Assembly: GCA_016933965.1 (NCBI GenBank)
Contig: JAFGTS010000011.1
Span: forward strand, 1 to 64,000
Origin: Deltaproteobacteria bacterium
GTDB lineage: Bacteria > Desulfobacterota > Syntrophia > Syntrophales > UBA2210
DNA: 64,000 nucleotides
Direction: 5' to 3'
Position numbers and translations under genes: made by a program. Shown here piece after piece: positions 45,029-53,796 of this stretch (position 1 is the stretch's first letter; every line of letters starts with the position of its first letter). The notes below the pieces were generated by a model. It searched no databases. It had not been told where the DNA came from and worked only from the letters and a program-made list of their open reading frames with translations.

Positions 45029-45889
45029 TCAGCTCTTCTGCGTTTCCTGCCGGCGCGTTGCCAAAGCGGTGGTGAGCCTGTCGATTATGATCGCCAGAAA
45101 GACGATACAGATACCTGCCTCGAATCCCCTGCCGATCTCAATACGGTTGATCGCCAGGAGGACTTCGAGCCCCAGTCCGCGGGCACCGATCATCGATGCG
45201 ATGACGACCATTGCGAGGGCCATCATGGTGGTCTGGTTTATTCCCACCATGATGGAAGGGATCGCCAGCGGGATTTCCACTTCGAAAAGGATCTGACGCG
45301 GACTCGCGCCAAAGGCACGGGCGGCTTCAAGAACGCTTTGCGGGACCTGCCTGATACCGACATTGGTCAGTCTGATGACCGGCGGCACGGCATAAATGAG
45401 GGTCGCGATCAATGCCGGGACCTTACCCAGACCGAAAAACATGAGCGCCGGGATCAGGTAGACAAAGCTCGGCATGGTCTGCATCGCGTCGAGGATCGGT
45501 TTTGTGATGGATTCCACGATGTCGCTTTTTGCCATGAGAATACCCGTCGGCAGGCCCACGGCCAGCGATACGATGACAGCCGCCGTGGTAAGACCCAGCG
45601 TCATCATGGCAAGTTCCCAGTATCCAAAGGTCCCGATCAAAAAGAGCATCGCCGCCATTACAAGGGCGTGCCACCATTTATCCATGACCCGCCAGCAGGC
45701 GACGACTACGGCCAGAATGACGAACCACCAGGGAAGCCAGAGAAAGAACCGCTCGATATACAACAGCAGCATGAGCATACCGTGACCGATGACGTCGAAA
45801 AAGGTACCGAAGGTGTCGAGAAGCCAGTTCATGACGGCATCGATCCATTCGGAGAGCGGTATGTTCAGAAATGTGGGGAAATCATGCAT
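45029..45889 (-). CDS. proW: Glycine betaine/proline ABC transporter permease
   Basis: The 286-residue polytopic protein has a BPD permease domain including the EAA loop EAARAFGASPRQILFEVEIPLAIPSIMVG and LIYAVPPVIRLTNVGIRQVP. It starts 8 bases inside the end of proV. With ProV and ProX it imports glycine betaine or a related compatible solute against osmotic stress. Confidence 0.93.
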   Translation of the reverse strand: MHDFPTFLNIPLSEWIDAVMNWLLDTFGTFFDVIGHGMLMLLLYIERFFLWLPWWFVILAVVVACWRVMDKWWHALVMAAMLFLIGTFGYWELAMMTLGLTTAAVIVSLAVGLPTGILMAKSDIVESITKPILDAMQTMPSFVYLIPALMFFGLGKVPALIATLIYAVPPVIRLTNVGIRQVPQSVLEAARAFGASPRQILFEVEIPLAIPSIMVGINQTTMMALAMVVIASMIGARGLGLEVLLAINRIEIGRGFEAGICIVFLAIIIDRLTTALATRRQETQKS

Positions 45890-47114
45890 GGTTGTTGTTC
45901 GCCTTCACTTGGATCATGTTCTCAAAAATCGAACTGATCTCTATCTCACCGAGAAACTTTCCCTTTTCATCAATAACGGCAATCGGAAATTCCGCTTCGG
46001 CGGCCTGGGGGAACAGGTCCTCAAGAATGGTATCGGGCCCCGTCGTCATTATGCGCGGATCAAGTGCATCCTTGAGAGTGGCACCGGGCTGATTGATAAT
46101 ATCCTTCATTTTTTTCGTGGTCACGATCCCGATGAGCCTGTTCTCCCGTCCCACCATGAAGAGATGTTCCTCCTTGGCCGTTTTCAGCACGTGGAGGGCG
46201 GTCTTGATACCTTGCCACTCGTAAATGAGCTCATCTGGCTGGTCCATTATCCTTCCAGCGGTCAGCACCTTTGCCGGGGATGCATCCTGGACGAACTCAC
46301 GCACATAGTCATCGGCGGGAGATGTTACCACATCTTCGGGATAACCGATCTGTATGATCTTACCGTCACGGAGGATGACGATGCGGTCCCCTACCTTCAG
46401 GGCTTCATGGAGATCATGCGTCACGAAGAGGATCGTCTTGTGAACCCTCGACTGCAGCTCGATGAGCTCATCCTGCATTTCACGGCGTATGAGGGGATCG
46501 AGACCGCTGAAAGGCTCGTCCATGAACAGGATATCCGTGTCGTTCGCCAATGCACGGGCGATCCCGACACGCTGCTGCATTCCGCCGCTCAGGGCGCTGG
46601 GCATGTAATTCTCCCACCCTTTCAAGCCTACCGTTTCAATGGCTTCAAAGGCACGCTCGTAACGCTTCTTCCTTCGCATGCCGCGTATCTTTAATCCATA
46701 GGCCACGTTATCGAGCACGTTCCGATGCGGCAACAGTCCAAAATGCTGGAACACCATACTGGTGGTAAACCGGCGGAAGTTCATCAACCGTTCTCTGTTG
46801 TACCCGCAGATGTCATCACCATTCACGCGGATCTGTCCGCCCGTCGGTTCTATCAACCGCAGGAGCAGCCGGATCAACGTTGATTTCCCGCTTCCGGACA
46901 AGCCCATGATGACGAAAAATTCCCCGCGGTGAACACTGAAGGACACATCACGGACCGCAACCACACAACCCTCTGTCTCCAGTATCTTTTCTTTTGTTTC
47001 ATTGCGGAGATCTGTTTTGAAGACATCGGCAGCGTTCTCACCGAATATCTTCCAGAGGTTTCTGACCTCTACACATACCTCTCGCTCGCTTCCATTCGAG
47101 TTATAGTTCGCCAC
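45882..47114 (-). CDS. proV: Glycine betaine/proline ABC transporter ATPase with CBS domains
   Basis: The 410-residue protein has Walker A GLSGSGKST, Q loop VFQHFGLLPHRNV, signature LSGGMQQRV, Walker B ILFMDEPFSGLDP and H loop VTHDLHEA. Two CBS domains follow (about 280-400), typical of ProV/OpuAA, which sense ionic strength. It lies 69 bases downstream of proX. Confidence 0.94.
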   Translation of the reverse strand: MANYNSNGSEREVCVEVRNLWKIFGENAADVFKTDLRNETKEKILETEGCVVAVRDVSFSVHRGEFFVIMGLSGSGKSTLIRLLLRLIEPTGGQIRVNGDDICGYNRERLMNFRRFTTSMVFQHFGLLPHRNVLDNVAYGLKIRGMRRKKRYERAFEAIETVGLKGWENYMPSALSGGMQQRVGIARALANDTDILFMDEPFSGLDPLIRREMQDELIELQSRVHKTILFVTHDLHEALKVGDRIVILRDGKIIQIGYPEDVVTSPADDYVREFVQDASPAKVLTAGRIMDQPDELIYEWQGIKTALHVLKTAKEEHLFMVGRENRLIGIVTTKKMKDIINQPGATLKDALDPRIMTTGPDTILEDLFPQAAEAEFPIAVIDEKGKFLGEIEISSIFENMIQVKANNNHA

Positions 47115-47183
47115 GTTCCAGTTCCTTGTTCACGTCTTTGTGGGGACTGTCAAAAAATGTCTCAATGCGATTTATACATTTCA

Positions 47184-48194
47184 CTACTGCGCCAGTGCCT
47201 TTTTAACCTTGGAGGCAACGTCGCCAGGAACCCAGGGGGTCCAGAGAGCCTCATAATTCTTGAGGAACCAGAGGGCAGCCTCGCCCGTGTCCGCCTTATT
47301 GTCCTGCATATAGGCCAAGAACTTGTTGGCGATGGCCTGCGTGGTCTCATAGTTATCGAGGAACGCCACCACCTCGGGGGCTTTCTCTTTGAGGCCGGCA
47401 TTGACAAAAATGTTCACACGAACAGAAGGATACGCACAGGCATAGTTCTTGTTCCATACCTCATCGCTGTAAGGGGGTTCCTCGAGGGGCGTCATGTCGT
47501 ATTTTCCAAGCACCCAGGTCGGTGCCCAGTAGTAACCGAACCAGGGTTTTCCCTTCTTGTGGGCTGCCGCTATGGAACCGCTCAACGCCGGATCTGATCC
47601 GGGAAGGAAGATGTTGTAATACTTGTCGAGTCCGTAGGTTTCGAATTTCATCCTGTTGATCTTTTCACACTCCCATCCGGGGATACAGGAATAGAAACGT
47701 CCCTTTGAGGGGTCTTCTTCATCTGTGAAAATTTTCCAGTACTTGGGCATGTCCATCACCGACTTCAGGTCCGGGGCCATCGGCTTGATACCCCTCGCAG
47801 GGTCACCCTTGATGACATAGGTCGGCACGAGCCACCCCTGCCAGCTGTCAGGGAAATTGGGTCCGAGATCGATCACGGTCCCTGCAGCAAGGGCATTGTC
47901 GACAGCCTCCTGCTGATTTTCCACCCATACCTCCATATTGATGTCGATATCTCCACGGGTTGTGCCGGCGAAGAGTGCGATGGTGTTGCCGGGAACATAC
48001 TGAACCGTATATCCGTAACCGTTCTCGAGAATGAATCCGGCAATACGATTGTGAACCTGAACGCTGTCCCAGCTGAGGTCGGCGATCTTGAGAACTCCCT
48101 TTGCCGCGAGGGATGCCGATGGAACCAGGAATACCGTGATAAGCAGCATACACATCATGGCAATAAACGCATGTAATTTACGATCTTTCATCAT
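47184..48194 (-). CDS. proX: Glycine betaine-binding periplasmic protein
   Basis: The 336-residue protein has a signal peptide (1-30, cleavage near SLAA) and an OpuAC-type fold. Tryptophans that could form the aromatic betaine cage include those of SWDSVQVHN, MEVWVENQ, DSWQGWLVPTY and KPWFGYYWAPTWVLG. AAGGAGGAG precedes the ATG. First gene of the proX-proV-proW operon. Confidence 0.93.
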   Translation of the reverse strand: MMKDRKLHAFIAMMCMLLITVFLVPSASLAAKGVLKIADLSWDSVQVHNRIAGFILENGYGYTVQYVPGNTIALFAGTTRGDIDINMEVWVENQQEAVDNALAAGTVIDLGPNFPDSWQGWLVPTYVIKGDPARGIKPMAPDLKSVMDMPKYWKIFTDEEDPSKGRFYSCIPGWECEKINRMKFETYGLDKYYNIFLPGSDPALSGSIAAAHKKGKPWFGYYWAPTWVLGKYDMTPLEEPPYSDEVWNKNYACAYPSVRVNIFVNAGLKEKAPEVVAFLDNYETTQAIANKFLAYMQDNKADTGEAALWFLKNYEALWTPWVPGDVASKVKKALAQ

Positions 48195-48591
48195 ATCTCC
48201 TCCTTGTTTTGTATTGCTTTTTGGAATTCTTGGTTACCCGATGGGTGACACCGCCACGAGAAGCATTTACGGCGGTGATCGTACTAACAACCCGAGGTTC
48301 CAGCTCTGCCCGCAGATAGTAGACAAAGGCTGTTATGGCAATGAAAAATTCAGGTATAGAATCTATAAATCATATCATTTCTAATAAACTTACTTATGTA
48401 CCGATTATTTCAGCTGAACGGTTTATACATGCATATTTTACGGTAGCTGTCAAGCCTTAAAACAGGATAATCTCTATAACTCTTTGTTATTTATTGATTA
48501 TTTAAAACAGATCCGTCAAAACAAGGGCTGTGCGGGCTCATTCCCCATAAAAAAGGGTCGCGGTCCTTCTACCCGCAACCCCTTGAAATCA
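48195..48591. other. Gap upstream of proX: no gene seen
   Basis: These 397 bases are AT-rich at their far end. A hairpin (CACCGCC / GGCGGTG, about 48249-48274) lies 55-80 bases before proX and may belong to its leader. No known riboswitch was recognised. The rest holds nothing that can be supported. Confidence 0.5.
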
Positions 48592-48647
48592 TGGTGCCTG
48601 GGGCGGGAATCGAACCCGCACAGTCGCAAGGACCGAGGGATTTTAAG
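48592..48647 (-). other. 3' fragment of tRNA-Leu(UAA): probable integration (att) site
   Basis: On the minus strand the sequence runs from the anticodon loop CTTAAAA through the anticodon-stem 3' strand TCCCT, a long class II variable arm, T arm GCGGG-TTCGATT-CCCGC and the acceptor strand CCCAGGC, to A and CCA. The 5' half (acceptor GCCTGGG, D arm) is missing upstream. A break in the anticodon loop with a conserved 3' half is what tyrosine integrases leave at the distal end of an element. Confidence 0.8.
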
Positions 48648-48708
48648 TGCGTTTTCAAGCAATTACGTTATATTAAAGAAACCGGTAAGTTGCTTAAAAT
48701 CCCTCGGT
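48632..48708. repeat. 16-bp perfect inverted repeat at the att-like site
   Basis: ACCGAGGGATTTTAAG at 48632-48647 (inside the tRNA-Leu fragment) recurs as its exact reverse complement at 48693-48708, 45 bases apart. The match reaches past the palindromic anticodon stem into the variable arm, so tRNA symmetry alone does not explain it. Confidence 0.9.
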
Positions 48709-49012
48709 TCTCTATGGCAGAAAAAGTTGGAAAATGTTAGGTAGTTTCTGAAAAAAAATGACTCGCCAGGCACAATGCGAGGCACAATTTCTTCCTGTAC
48801 TAATCAGAATTGAAATTGACCGAAGGATACCAGCTTTCTTTTGGTAATCATTGTTGACCGAAATGAAGAAAATCAAGTGTGATTGATTCGTTGTATCTTT
48901 ATTTGTGTAACGTGGAAATCAGCCGCGAGTTTGCGAGTCGGCTGTATTTGCCTGGTCAGGTGTTTTGAGAGCGTTCATTCAATTTAGTATTTTCTCTTTT
49001 GCCCACTCTTAG

Positions 49013-49630
49013 TTAGTAAATAAATGGAACGAGCCGTCTAATCTTCTGGCTATAGGAGCGGTACTCTTCGCCAAACGCTTCGGATAGCTGGTTTTCTTCT
49101 ATGGAAATTACACGTAAGACCAGTATGAGGTAGATGACAAACAGGGCAATTACGAAAAGCGACTGTACAACAAACGCAAGGCCCAATGTCACAGATAACA
49201 CACCCGAATTTAGCGGATTCCTCACCAAAGAGAATATACCCCAGGTAACCAACGGGTCCTGGGAGCGTGGAGCAAAGCCGCCAGGCTGAAAGGTGTTACG
49301 CAAAGCCAGGAAACCAAATACGACCATTGCGGTACCGCAAATTATTAAAGCAATGCCTATAACCTCTAGCCCATAGATTAGCCAAGGAATGGCTATAGCC
49401 AAGTGCGTCGGATCTAAAATCTGATACCAATCCATAATCAGGGAAACAGCAATCAAGGGGATAAACAAAACGAGTATAGCTGTGTTGAAATAGTTTTCTG
49501 CCATGACTATACCTTGTCCTTCGGGTTTAATCTGCAGAAACCTCCTGGTGCAGACCAGCATAGCACCGCCCTGCAATGCCAACACTACGAATAAAAATAT
49601 CCCAATTCCTTGCTCGCCTATAAGAAGCAT
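49013..49630 (-). CDS. ICMT/PEMT-like integral membrane methyltransferase
   Basis: The product has 205 residues from MLLIGEQGIGIFLF, with AAGGAG 7 bases before ATG 49630; a GTG 18 bases upstream overlaps that site. There are about six membrane helices. The C-terminal half has the family pattern LVRNPLNSGVLSVTLGLAF and EENQLSEAFGEEYRSYSQKIRRLVPFIY seen in isoprenylcysteine carboxylmethyltransferase-like proteins. The substrate is unknown. A weak hairpin (48920-48944) lies downstream; the 365 bases between it and the att site hold no gene. Confidence 0.82.
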   Translation of the reverse strand: MLLIGEQGIGIFLFVVLALQGGAMLVCTRRFLQIKPEGQGIVMAENYFNTAILVLFIPLIAVSLIMDWYQILDPTHLAIAIPWLIYGLEVIGIALIICGTAMVVFGFLALRNTFQPGGFAPRSQDPLVTWGIFSLVRNPLNSGVLSVTLGLAFVVQSLFVIALFVIYLILVLRVISIEENQLSEAFGEEYRSYSQKIRRLVPFIY

Positions 49631-50150
49631 GAATATACTCCTTGTCACCTAACTCTCTAATTACTCTCTGAAATAAAAACCCTGTCTCTCATTACAAAAA
49701 ACAGGGTCGTCATAATCATACCTGAACTTCCTTATCAGATTTAGTCAGGTCAATATAAACTTGCAAGAGAGCTAACGCTTAAACAAGCAGAATATACTAA
49801 ATTTGAGTATATCGATCAAGAACATCTTTCATGATCCAGCAATTAAGTTGATGAGCCGCGTTTTTTTACTAATTGTGATCAAAGATTTGCAGTGCCAATA
49901 ATGACTTTTCCATCCTAATTAATTCTATTGACTCGCAGGCGTAGCTGATTCTTCCTGAAAGCGACGGACGACTTTATTTCTTTTCTATAGTAAGTTTCAA
50001 TTGGTAGTCTTAAGAAAGATTAGGTTGAGAACACTATATTGCTGTGCCGTCCACACTTGTCTTACGAAATATATTTAAATAAAGCCTTTTGTGATATAAA
50101 AATCTATCCGGATTCAATTATTATATAAAGACTCCACGAAGGAGAACACC
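49631..50150. other. AT-rich gap between divergent genes
   Basis: These 520 bases carry no credible gene. They must contain promoters for the methyltransferase (minus) and the sensor-trkH pair (plus), and they hold the hairpin at 49671-49707. Confidence 0.5.
49671..49707 (-). terminator. Hairpin with T tract upstream of the methyltransferase gene
   Basis: On the minus strand ACCCTGT pairs with ACAGGGT and is followed by TTTTATTT, a normal intrinsic terminator shape, 41 bases before the gene start. With no gene upstream on this strand it may be an attenuator in the leader or the end of a lost gene. Confidence 0.55.
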
Positions 50151-50900
50151 ATGGGAATACGCGCAAAGATATTTTCAGGGTTTTTGATCATGGCGATCAT
50201 GTTACTGGTCGCCGGTGTGTGGTCCATTTTTGAATTGAGTCACATCGGGATATCCGTTCAAAGACTTCTCGACGATAACTACAAGAGCATTAACGCCGCT
50301 AAATCGATGCTCGAGGCCCTTGAGCGGGAGGACAGTGCGGTACTTCTGCTGATGCTCGGCAATCGGAACGAGGGACGGGTGATCCTGCAATCCGCCGACG
50401 ATGCATTTGGGAAGGCTTATGAAACAGCCCGGAACAATGTCACGATCCCGGGTGAACAGAAGTATGTTGATGCGATATTACAGGCCTATCAGGCGTACAA
50501 GGCTGTCTGGAGCAGGCCCATCGTAGAAACCAAAAGAGAAGGAAATCTGAACTGGTATTTTAAAGAGGTTCATTCTTCGTTTCTCTCGGCGAAACTCGCC
50601 GTCCAGAATCTCATGTCCCTGAACGACCAGGTTATGTATCAAACCGCGTCGGCTTTGGAAAGCAGAGCGCACCGGGCAACCATGCCGGGTGTTATTGCGA
50701 TAATATCCGCATTTATTTTTGCCGTTATTTTTAGTTTCCTGATCAATCTGTTCATAGTGGGTCCGATCATAAACCTTACGCGTGGCATTCAGCAATATAT
50801 TGATAGTGGAACACCCTTGCATGTAAAGGTAGAAACTGAGGATGAAATTGCGAAGCTGGTTGTGTCCATCGAGAACCTGATCGCCCGTTCAAAAAAGTGA
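50151..50900 (+). CDS. 4HB-MCP/HAMP membrane sensor without an output domain
   Basis: The 249-residue protein has a membrane helix (8-28), a periplasmic four-helix-bundle region (29-180, for example MLEALEREDSAVLLLMLGN, typical of 4HB_MCP sensors), a second helix (181-204) and a HAMP domain (VGPIINLTRGIQQYIDSG ... DEIAKLVVSIENLI). The chain ends right after HAMP, with no kinase, cyclase or chemotaxis signalling part. AAGGAG is 6 bases before ATG. It is followed 10 bases later by trkH, so the two are almost surely one operon. Confidence 0.87.
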   Translation: MGIRAKIFSGFLIMAIMLLVAGVWSIFELSHIGISVQRLLDDNYKSINAAKSMLEALEREDSAVLLLMLGNRNEGRVILQSADDAFGKAYETARNNVTIPGEQKYVDAILQAYQAYKAVWSRPIVETKREGNLNWYFKEVHSSFLSAKLAVQNLMSLNDQVMYQTASALESRAHRATMPGVIAIISAFIFAVIFSFLINLFIVGPIINLTRGIQQYIDSGTPLHVKVETEDEIAKLVVSIENLIARSKK

Positions 50901-50910
50901 GATACGGACA

Positions 50911-52350
50911 ATGAGATATCATATTATCCTCCGCTATGTCGGTATCATCCTGCTTATCAATGCCGCCTTTCTGCTTGTATCGGCAATGATCTCCTTTTTC
51001 AAGGGCGACTCCGCCCTTTTTCCGCTTATCTATACGTGCCTTATAGCGGCCCTGTTCGGTGCCTTTCCGTTCATCTTCATTCCGCCGACGGAGGAAATAT
51101 CCGTCAAGGAAGGATTTACCATCGTAATTTCAAGCTGGCTCCTGTCCTGCCTGATCGGAATGATCCCCTATGTTCTCTGGGGTGGTGAATTCACCATAAC
51201 AAATGCATGGTTTGAAAGTGTGTCCGGATTTACGACGACGGGATCTTCCATTCTGACAGATATCGAGGCGCTTCCCCCGGGCCTGTTGTTCTGGCGATCC
51301 GTCACCCAGTGGATAGGGGGAGTAGGCATCATCATATTCGCCCTCTCCGTTCTGCCTTCGATGGGGAAGATCGGCATGACGCTTTACCGGTCGGAGATAT
51401 CCCCGCTTGCGGCAGCCAATTTCAGGTATCAGACACGGAAGACATTACAGATCATTATGTCGGTCTATATCGGATTGACGGCAGCCGAGGCCATCGCCCT
51501 CATGCTGTGTGGAATGGATTCGTTTGATGCCATCACGCATTCCTTCGCGACCATCGCAACCGGCGGGTTCTCACCGAAAAACCTCAGCATTGCTTATTAT
51601 GGCAGTATTTCGGTTGAGACCGTTATCATGATCTTCATGATACTGTCCGGCATTAATTTTGGCCTTCTCTTTCTTGCCATATCGGGACGCCCAAAGATCC
51701 TGCTCCGATCAACAATCCTTCATGCCTACCTGATCATGCTCGCTGCCGGCGTGGCACTGGTGGCGGTCAATGTACATGGAACGGTCTTCAACACGTGGGG
51801 AGAGGCTGTCAGAAATGCCGCTTTTCAGGTCATATCAATAGGGACCTCGACCGGGTTTGCCACGACCGACAGCACCATCTGGCCGCCATTTTCCCAACTC
51901 CTGATCCTCTTTTTTACGTTACAATGCGCCTGCAGCGGTTCCACATCGGGGGGCATCAAGGTCGACAGGGCCGTCCTGCTCTGGCATGCCATAAAGAAGA
52001 GGGTCCTGAAAGTCCAACACCCTCGTGCCATAGTCAAAGAAAAGATAGAGGACATGGTCATTGACGATGACGTCCTTGAAGCAAGCCTTCTTTACATCAT
52101 ACTGTATGTACTTATTGTGTTCGTATCGAGCCTTCTCATCTGTTTCATGGGCATTGATATAATGACGGCATTCTCCGCCTCGGCGGCTACCATAGGCAAT
52201 GTAGGCCCCGGATTCGGCCTGGTCGGGTCGGTGAGCAACTTCAGCCAGATCCCCGAACTGGGAAAGTGGATCCTCTCGGGAGATATGCTTCTCGGACGGC
52301 TTGAGATATTTGGCCTTCTTTTATTCTTCCTTTTAAGATACTGGAAATGA
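50911..52350 (+). CDS. trkH: Potassium uptake protein TrkH
   Basis: The 479-residue protein has four selectivity-filter loops: SGFTTTGSSIL, ATIATGGFSPKN, IGTSTGFATTD and TIGNVGPGFG. Each has the filter glycine. The membrane pore normally needs the cytosolic TrkA/RCK ring; no trkA is next to it. Instead a 4HB-HAMP sensor precedes it. Codon use looks closer to the core genes than to the replication module downstream. Confidence 0.94.
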   Translation: MRYHIILRYVGIILLINAAFLLVSAMISFFKGDSALFPLIYTCLIAALFGAFPFIFIPPTEEISVKEGFTIVISSWLLSCLIGMIPYVLWGGEFTITNAWFESVSGFTTTGSSILTDIEALPPGLLFWRSVTQWIGGVGIIIFALSVLPSMGKIGMTLYRSEISPLAAANFRYQTRKTLQIIMSVYIGLTAAEAIALMLCGMDSFDAITHSFATIATGGFSPKNLSIAYYGSISVETVIMIFMILSGINFGLLFLAISGRPKILLRSTILHAYLIMLAAGVALVAVNVHGTVFNTWGEAVRNAAFQVISIGTSTGFATTDSTIWPPFSQLLILFFTLQCACSGSTSGGIKVDRAVLLWHAIKKRVLKVQHPRAIVKEKIEDMVIDDDVLEASLLYIILYVLIVFVSSLLICFMGIDIMTAFSASAATIGNVGPGFGLVGSVSNFSQIPELGKWILSGDMLLGRLEIFGLLLFFLLRYWK

Positions 52351-52721
52351 ATGTGTTCATTCTTTTAATGATTCACGAATTATATTATGAACTTTGGATT
52401 CGCTCTCTTTTGATAAAATGAGTAGCAGAATACATATGGAAATATGGAGTTGGAGAGAAGGGGTAATTCGAAGGACTCGTAGGTGTATTAAAAAGACTGA
52501 ATTGAAAACCACCATATTCCCCCCTCCTTGTTAGGCAGACGAAAATATCTTTAGTATTTTTGTAAAACACGTAGAAAAATGGTAAGGCATATTCCCACAA
52601 GCAAACTTACCAATCATTGAATAATCACAATTTCCGGGGATAGGGTGACGTCCCCGACAAGGCGGTTTTCCTGAGCTGCCTTCCTCGGAAACATTGTCAG
52701 GGCGCTACAGGGGCGCAATAA
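52351..52721 (+). other. Gap with three consecutive hairpins before the replication module
   Basis: There is no gene in these 371 bases. Near the right end lie CGGGGA/TCCCCG (52635-52656) and a compound stem GACAA/TTGTC with inner GTTTTC/GGAAAC (52656-52698), then GCGC/GCGC (about 52702-52716). A structured leader or part of an origin of replication is possible; nothing decides it. Confidence 0.4.
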
Positions 52722-53411
52722 GTGAAAATAGGGCTATACGATAAATTACAGGCGCTGAAGCGTTCCGAGAAGTACCGTAAGGACTACGACGAATATCTCA
52801 GTAAAAAAACTGGCGATGATGCGCTTGTTGGATCACTGTTGGATCACAGCATCAAGTTGTCAAAAGCCGGGAGGACACTTTGTGATAAGTATGGTCTACG
52901 CTTTCCAATAAACCCCGACACCCCCATAGATGGTGATAACTTCCCCATAGAATGTTTCCCTGAAATAGATTCTCTGATCACCTATCTTGATCCCCCCGAA
53001 AAATGGCATGAAACATTGTCGACTTCTGTCGACAACGATAATTTATACACACACATCAATGGCAAGCTTGTTTTAATGGTGGATACTTCACGTTCATATG
53101 GCGAATTGCTTGAAGCGTTTAAGTTGCTCTTAAAAAGATGGGGGCAAGAATCGTCCAGTAGGGTGAAAACATCTTCCATCGACATTTGGCATGTATATGA
53201 CGAAGTCGAGAAGAATCATAGAAACCAGTTACAGGTAATGAGAAAATTATTTGATATAACCAGACTACCCGCTTACGACGGAAAGGCAGACGCGTACTAT
53301 AAACAAGTACGTAAAGCTTATGAAAAAGCCAAAAAAATAATTGAATTCGTTGAGAATAAAACACGTCCGACTCCCAGAGTTTTTGCCAACGAAGATGTAA
53401 AAGACTTTTAA
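52722..53411 (+). CDS. Hypothetical protein of the island
   Basis: The product has 229 residues and starts with GTG. It is charged and mostly helical with no membrane segment and no recognised domain. The ends are Lys-rich (MKIGLYDKLQALKRSEKYRKDY and YYKQVRKAYEKAKKIIEFVENK), and the middle holds CFPEIDSLITYLDPPEKWHETL. It is the first gene of the plus-strand module and probably belongs to its replication or control functions by position only. Confidence 0.6.
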   Translation: MKIGLYDKLQALKRSEKYRKDYDEYLSKKTGDDALVGSLLDHSIKLSKAGRTLCDKYGLRFPINPDTPIDGDNFPIECFPEIDSLITYLDPPEKWHETLSTSVDNDNLYTHINGKLVLMVDTSRSYGELLEAFKLLLKRWGQESSSRVKTSSIDIWHVYDEVEKNHRNQLQVMRKLFDITRLPAYDGKADAYYKQVRKAYEKAKKIIEFVENKTRPTPRVFANEDVKDF

Positions 53412-53491
53412 GAATTTCTTTATCCCTCCATTTAAATTTTTATTATCTCACCATACACTCTTCCAAAATCAAAGAATGAGGAGGCATCAAA

Positions 53492-53713
53492 ATGAATACG
53501 CCTTTACGCCGTTACCGCTTTGAATACGAGTATACTCAACAGCATCTAAGCCATCTCAGCAAGGTGCCACAGGCAAAAATCTCCGGTGCTGAAAACGGAT
53601 ATCCCGTCCTTTCCGAAGATCAGCGAAAAAGGTTGGCGTGGGTCTTCGGTGTGCCGGTGGAGGAACTTTTCCCCGACAGCGAAAAAGTCGCCGATCAGGA
53701 GGCAGCAAAGTGA
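53492..53713 (+). CDS. XRE-family helix-turn-helix regulator
   Basis: The 73-residue protein is a single HTH_3 domain: YRFEYEYTQQHLSHLSKVPQAKISGAENG, then EDQRKRLAWVFGVPVEELFPD, the usual close of XRE domains. GGAGG is 9 bases before ATG. It is likely the element's control switch or a copy-number regulator. Confidence 0.85.
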   Translation: MNTPLRRYRFEYEYTQQHLSHLSKVPQAKISGAENGYPVLSEDQRKRLAWVFGVPVEELFPDSEKVADQEAAK

Positions 53714-53796
53714 GGATACTATGTGAGGATACTATCATACATTATATTGTCACGCCGTACGTCGCGGCGAATCTGTAAAGAGGGGTCAGGGAACCC

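Noticed and set aside
48195-48480. Riboswitch in the proX leader
   Set aside because: Only one hairpin is visible and no known aptamer core was recognised.
48484-48744. An 86-codon plus-strand frame across the att-like site
   Set aside because: It reads through the tRNA-Leu fragment (CLGRESNPHS is the usual false peptide of such sites).
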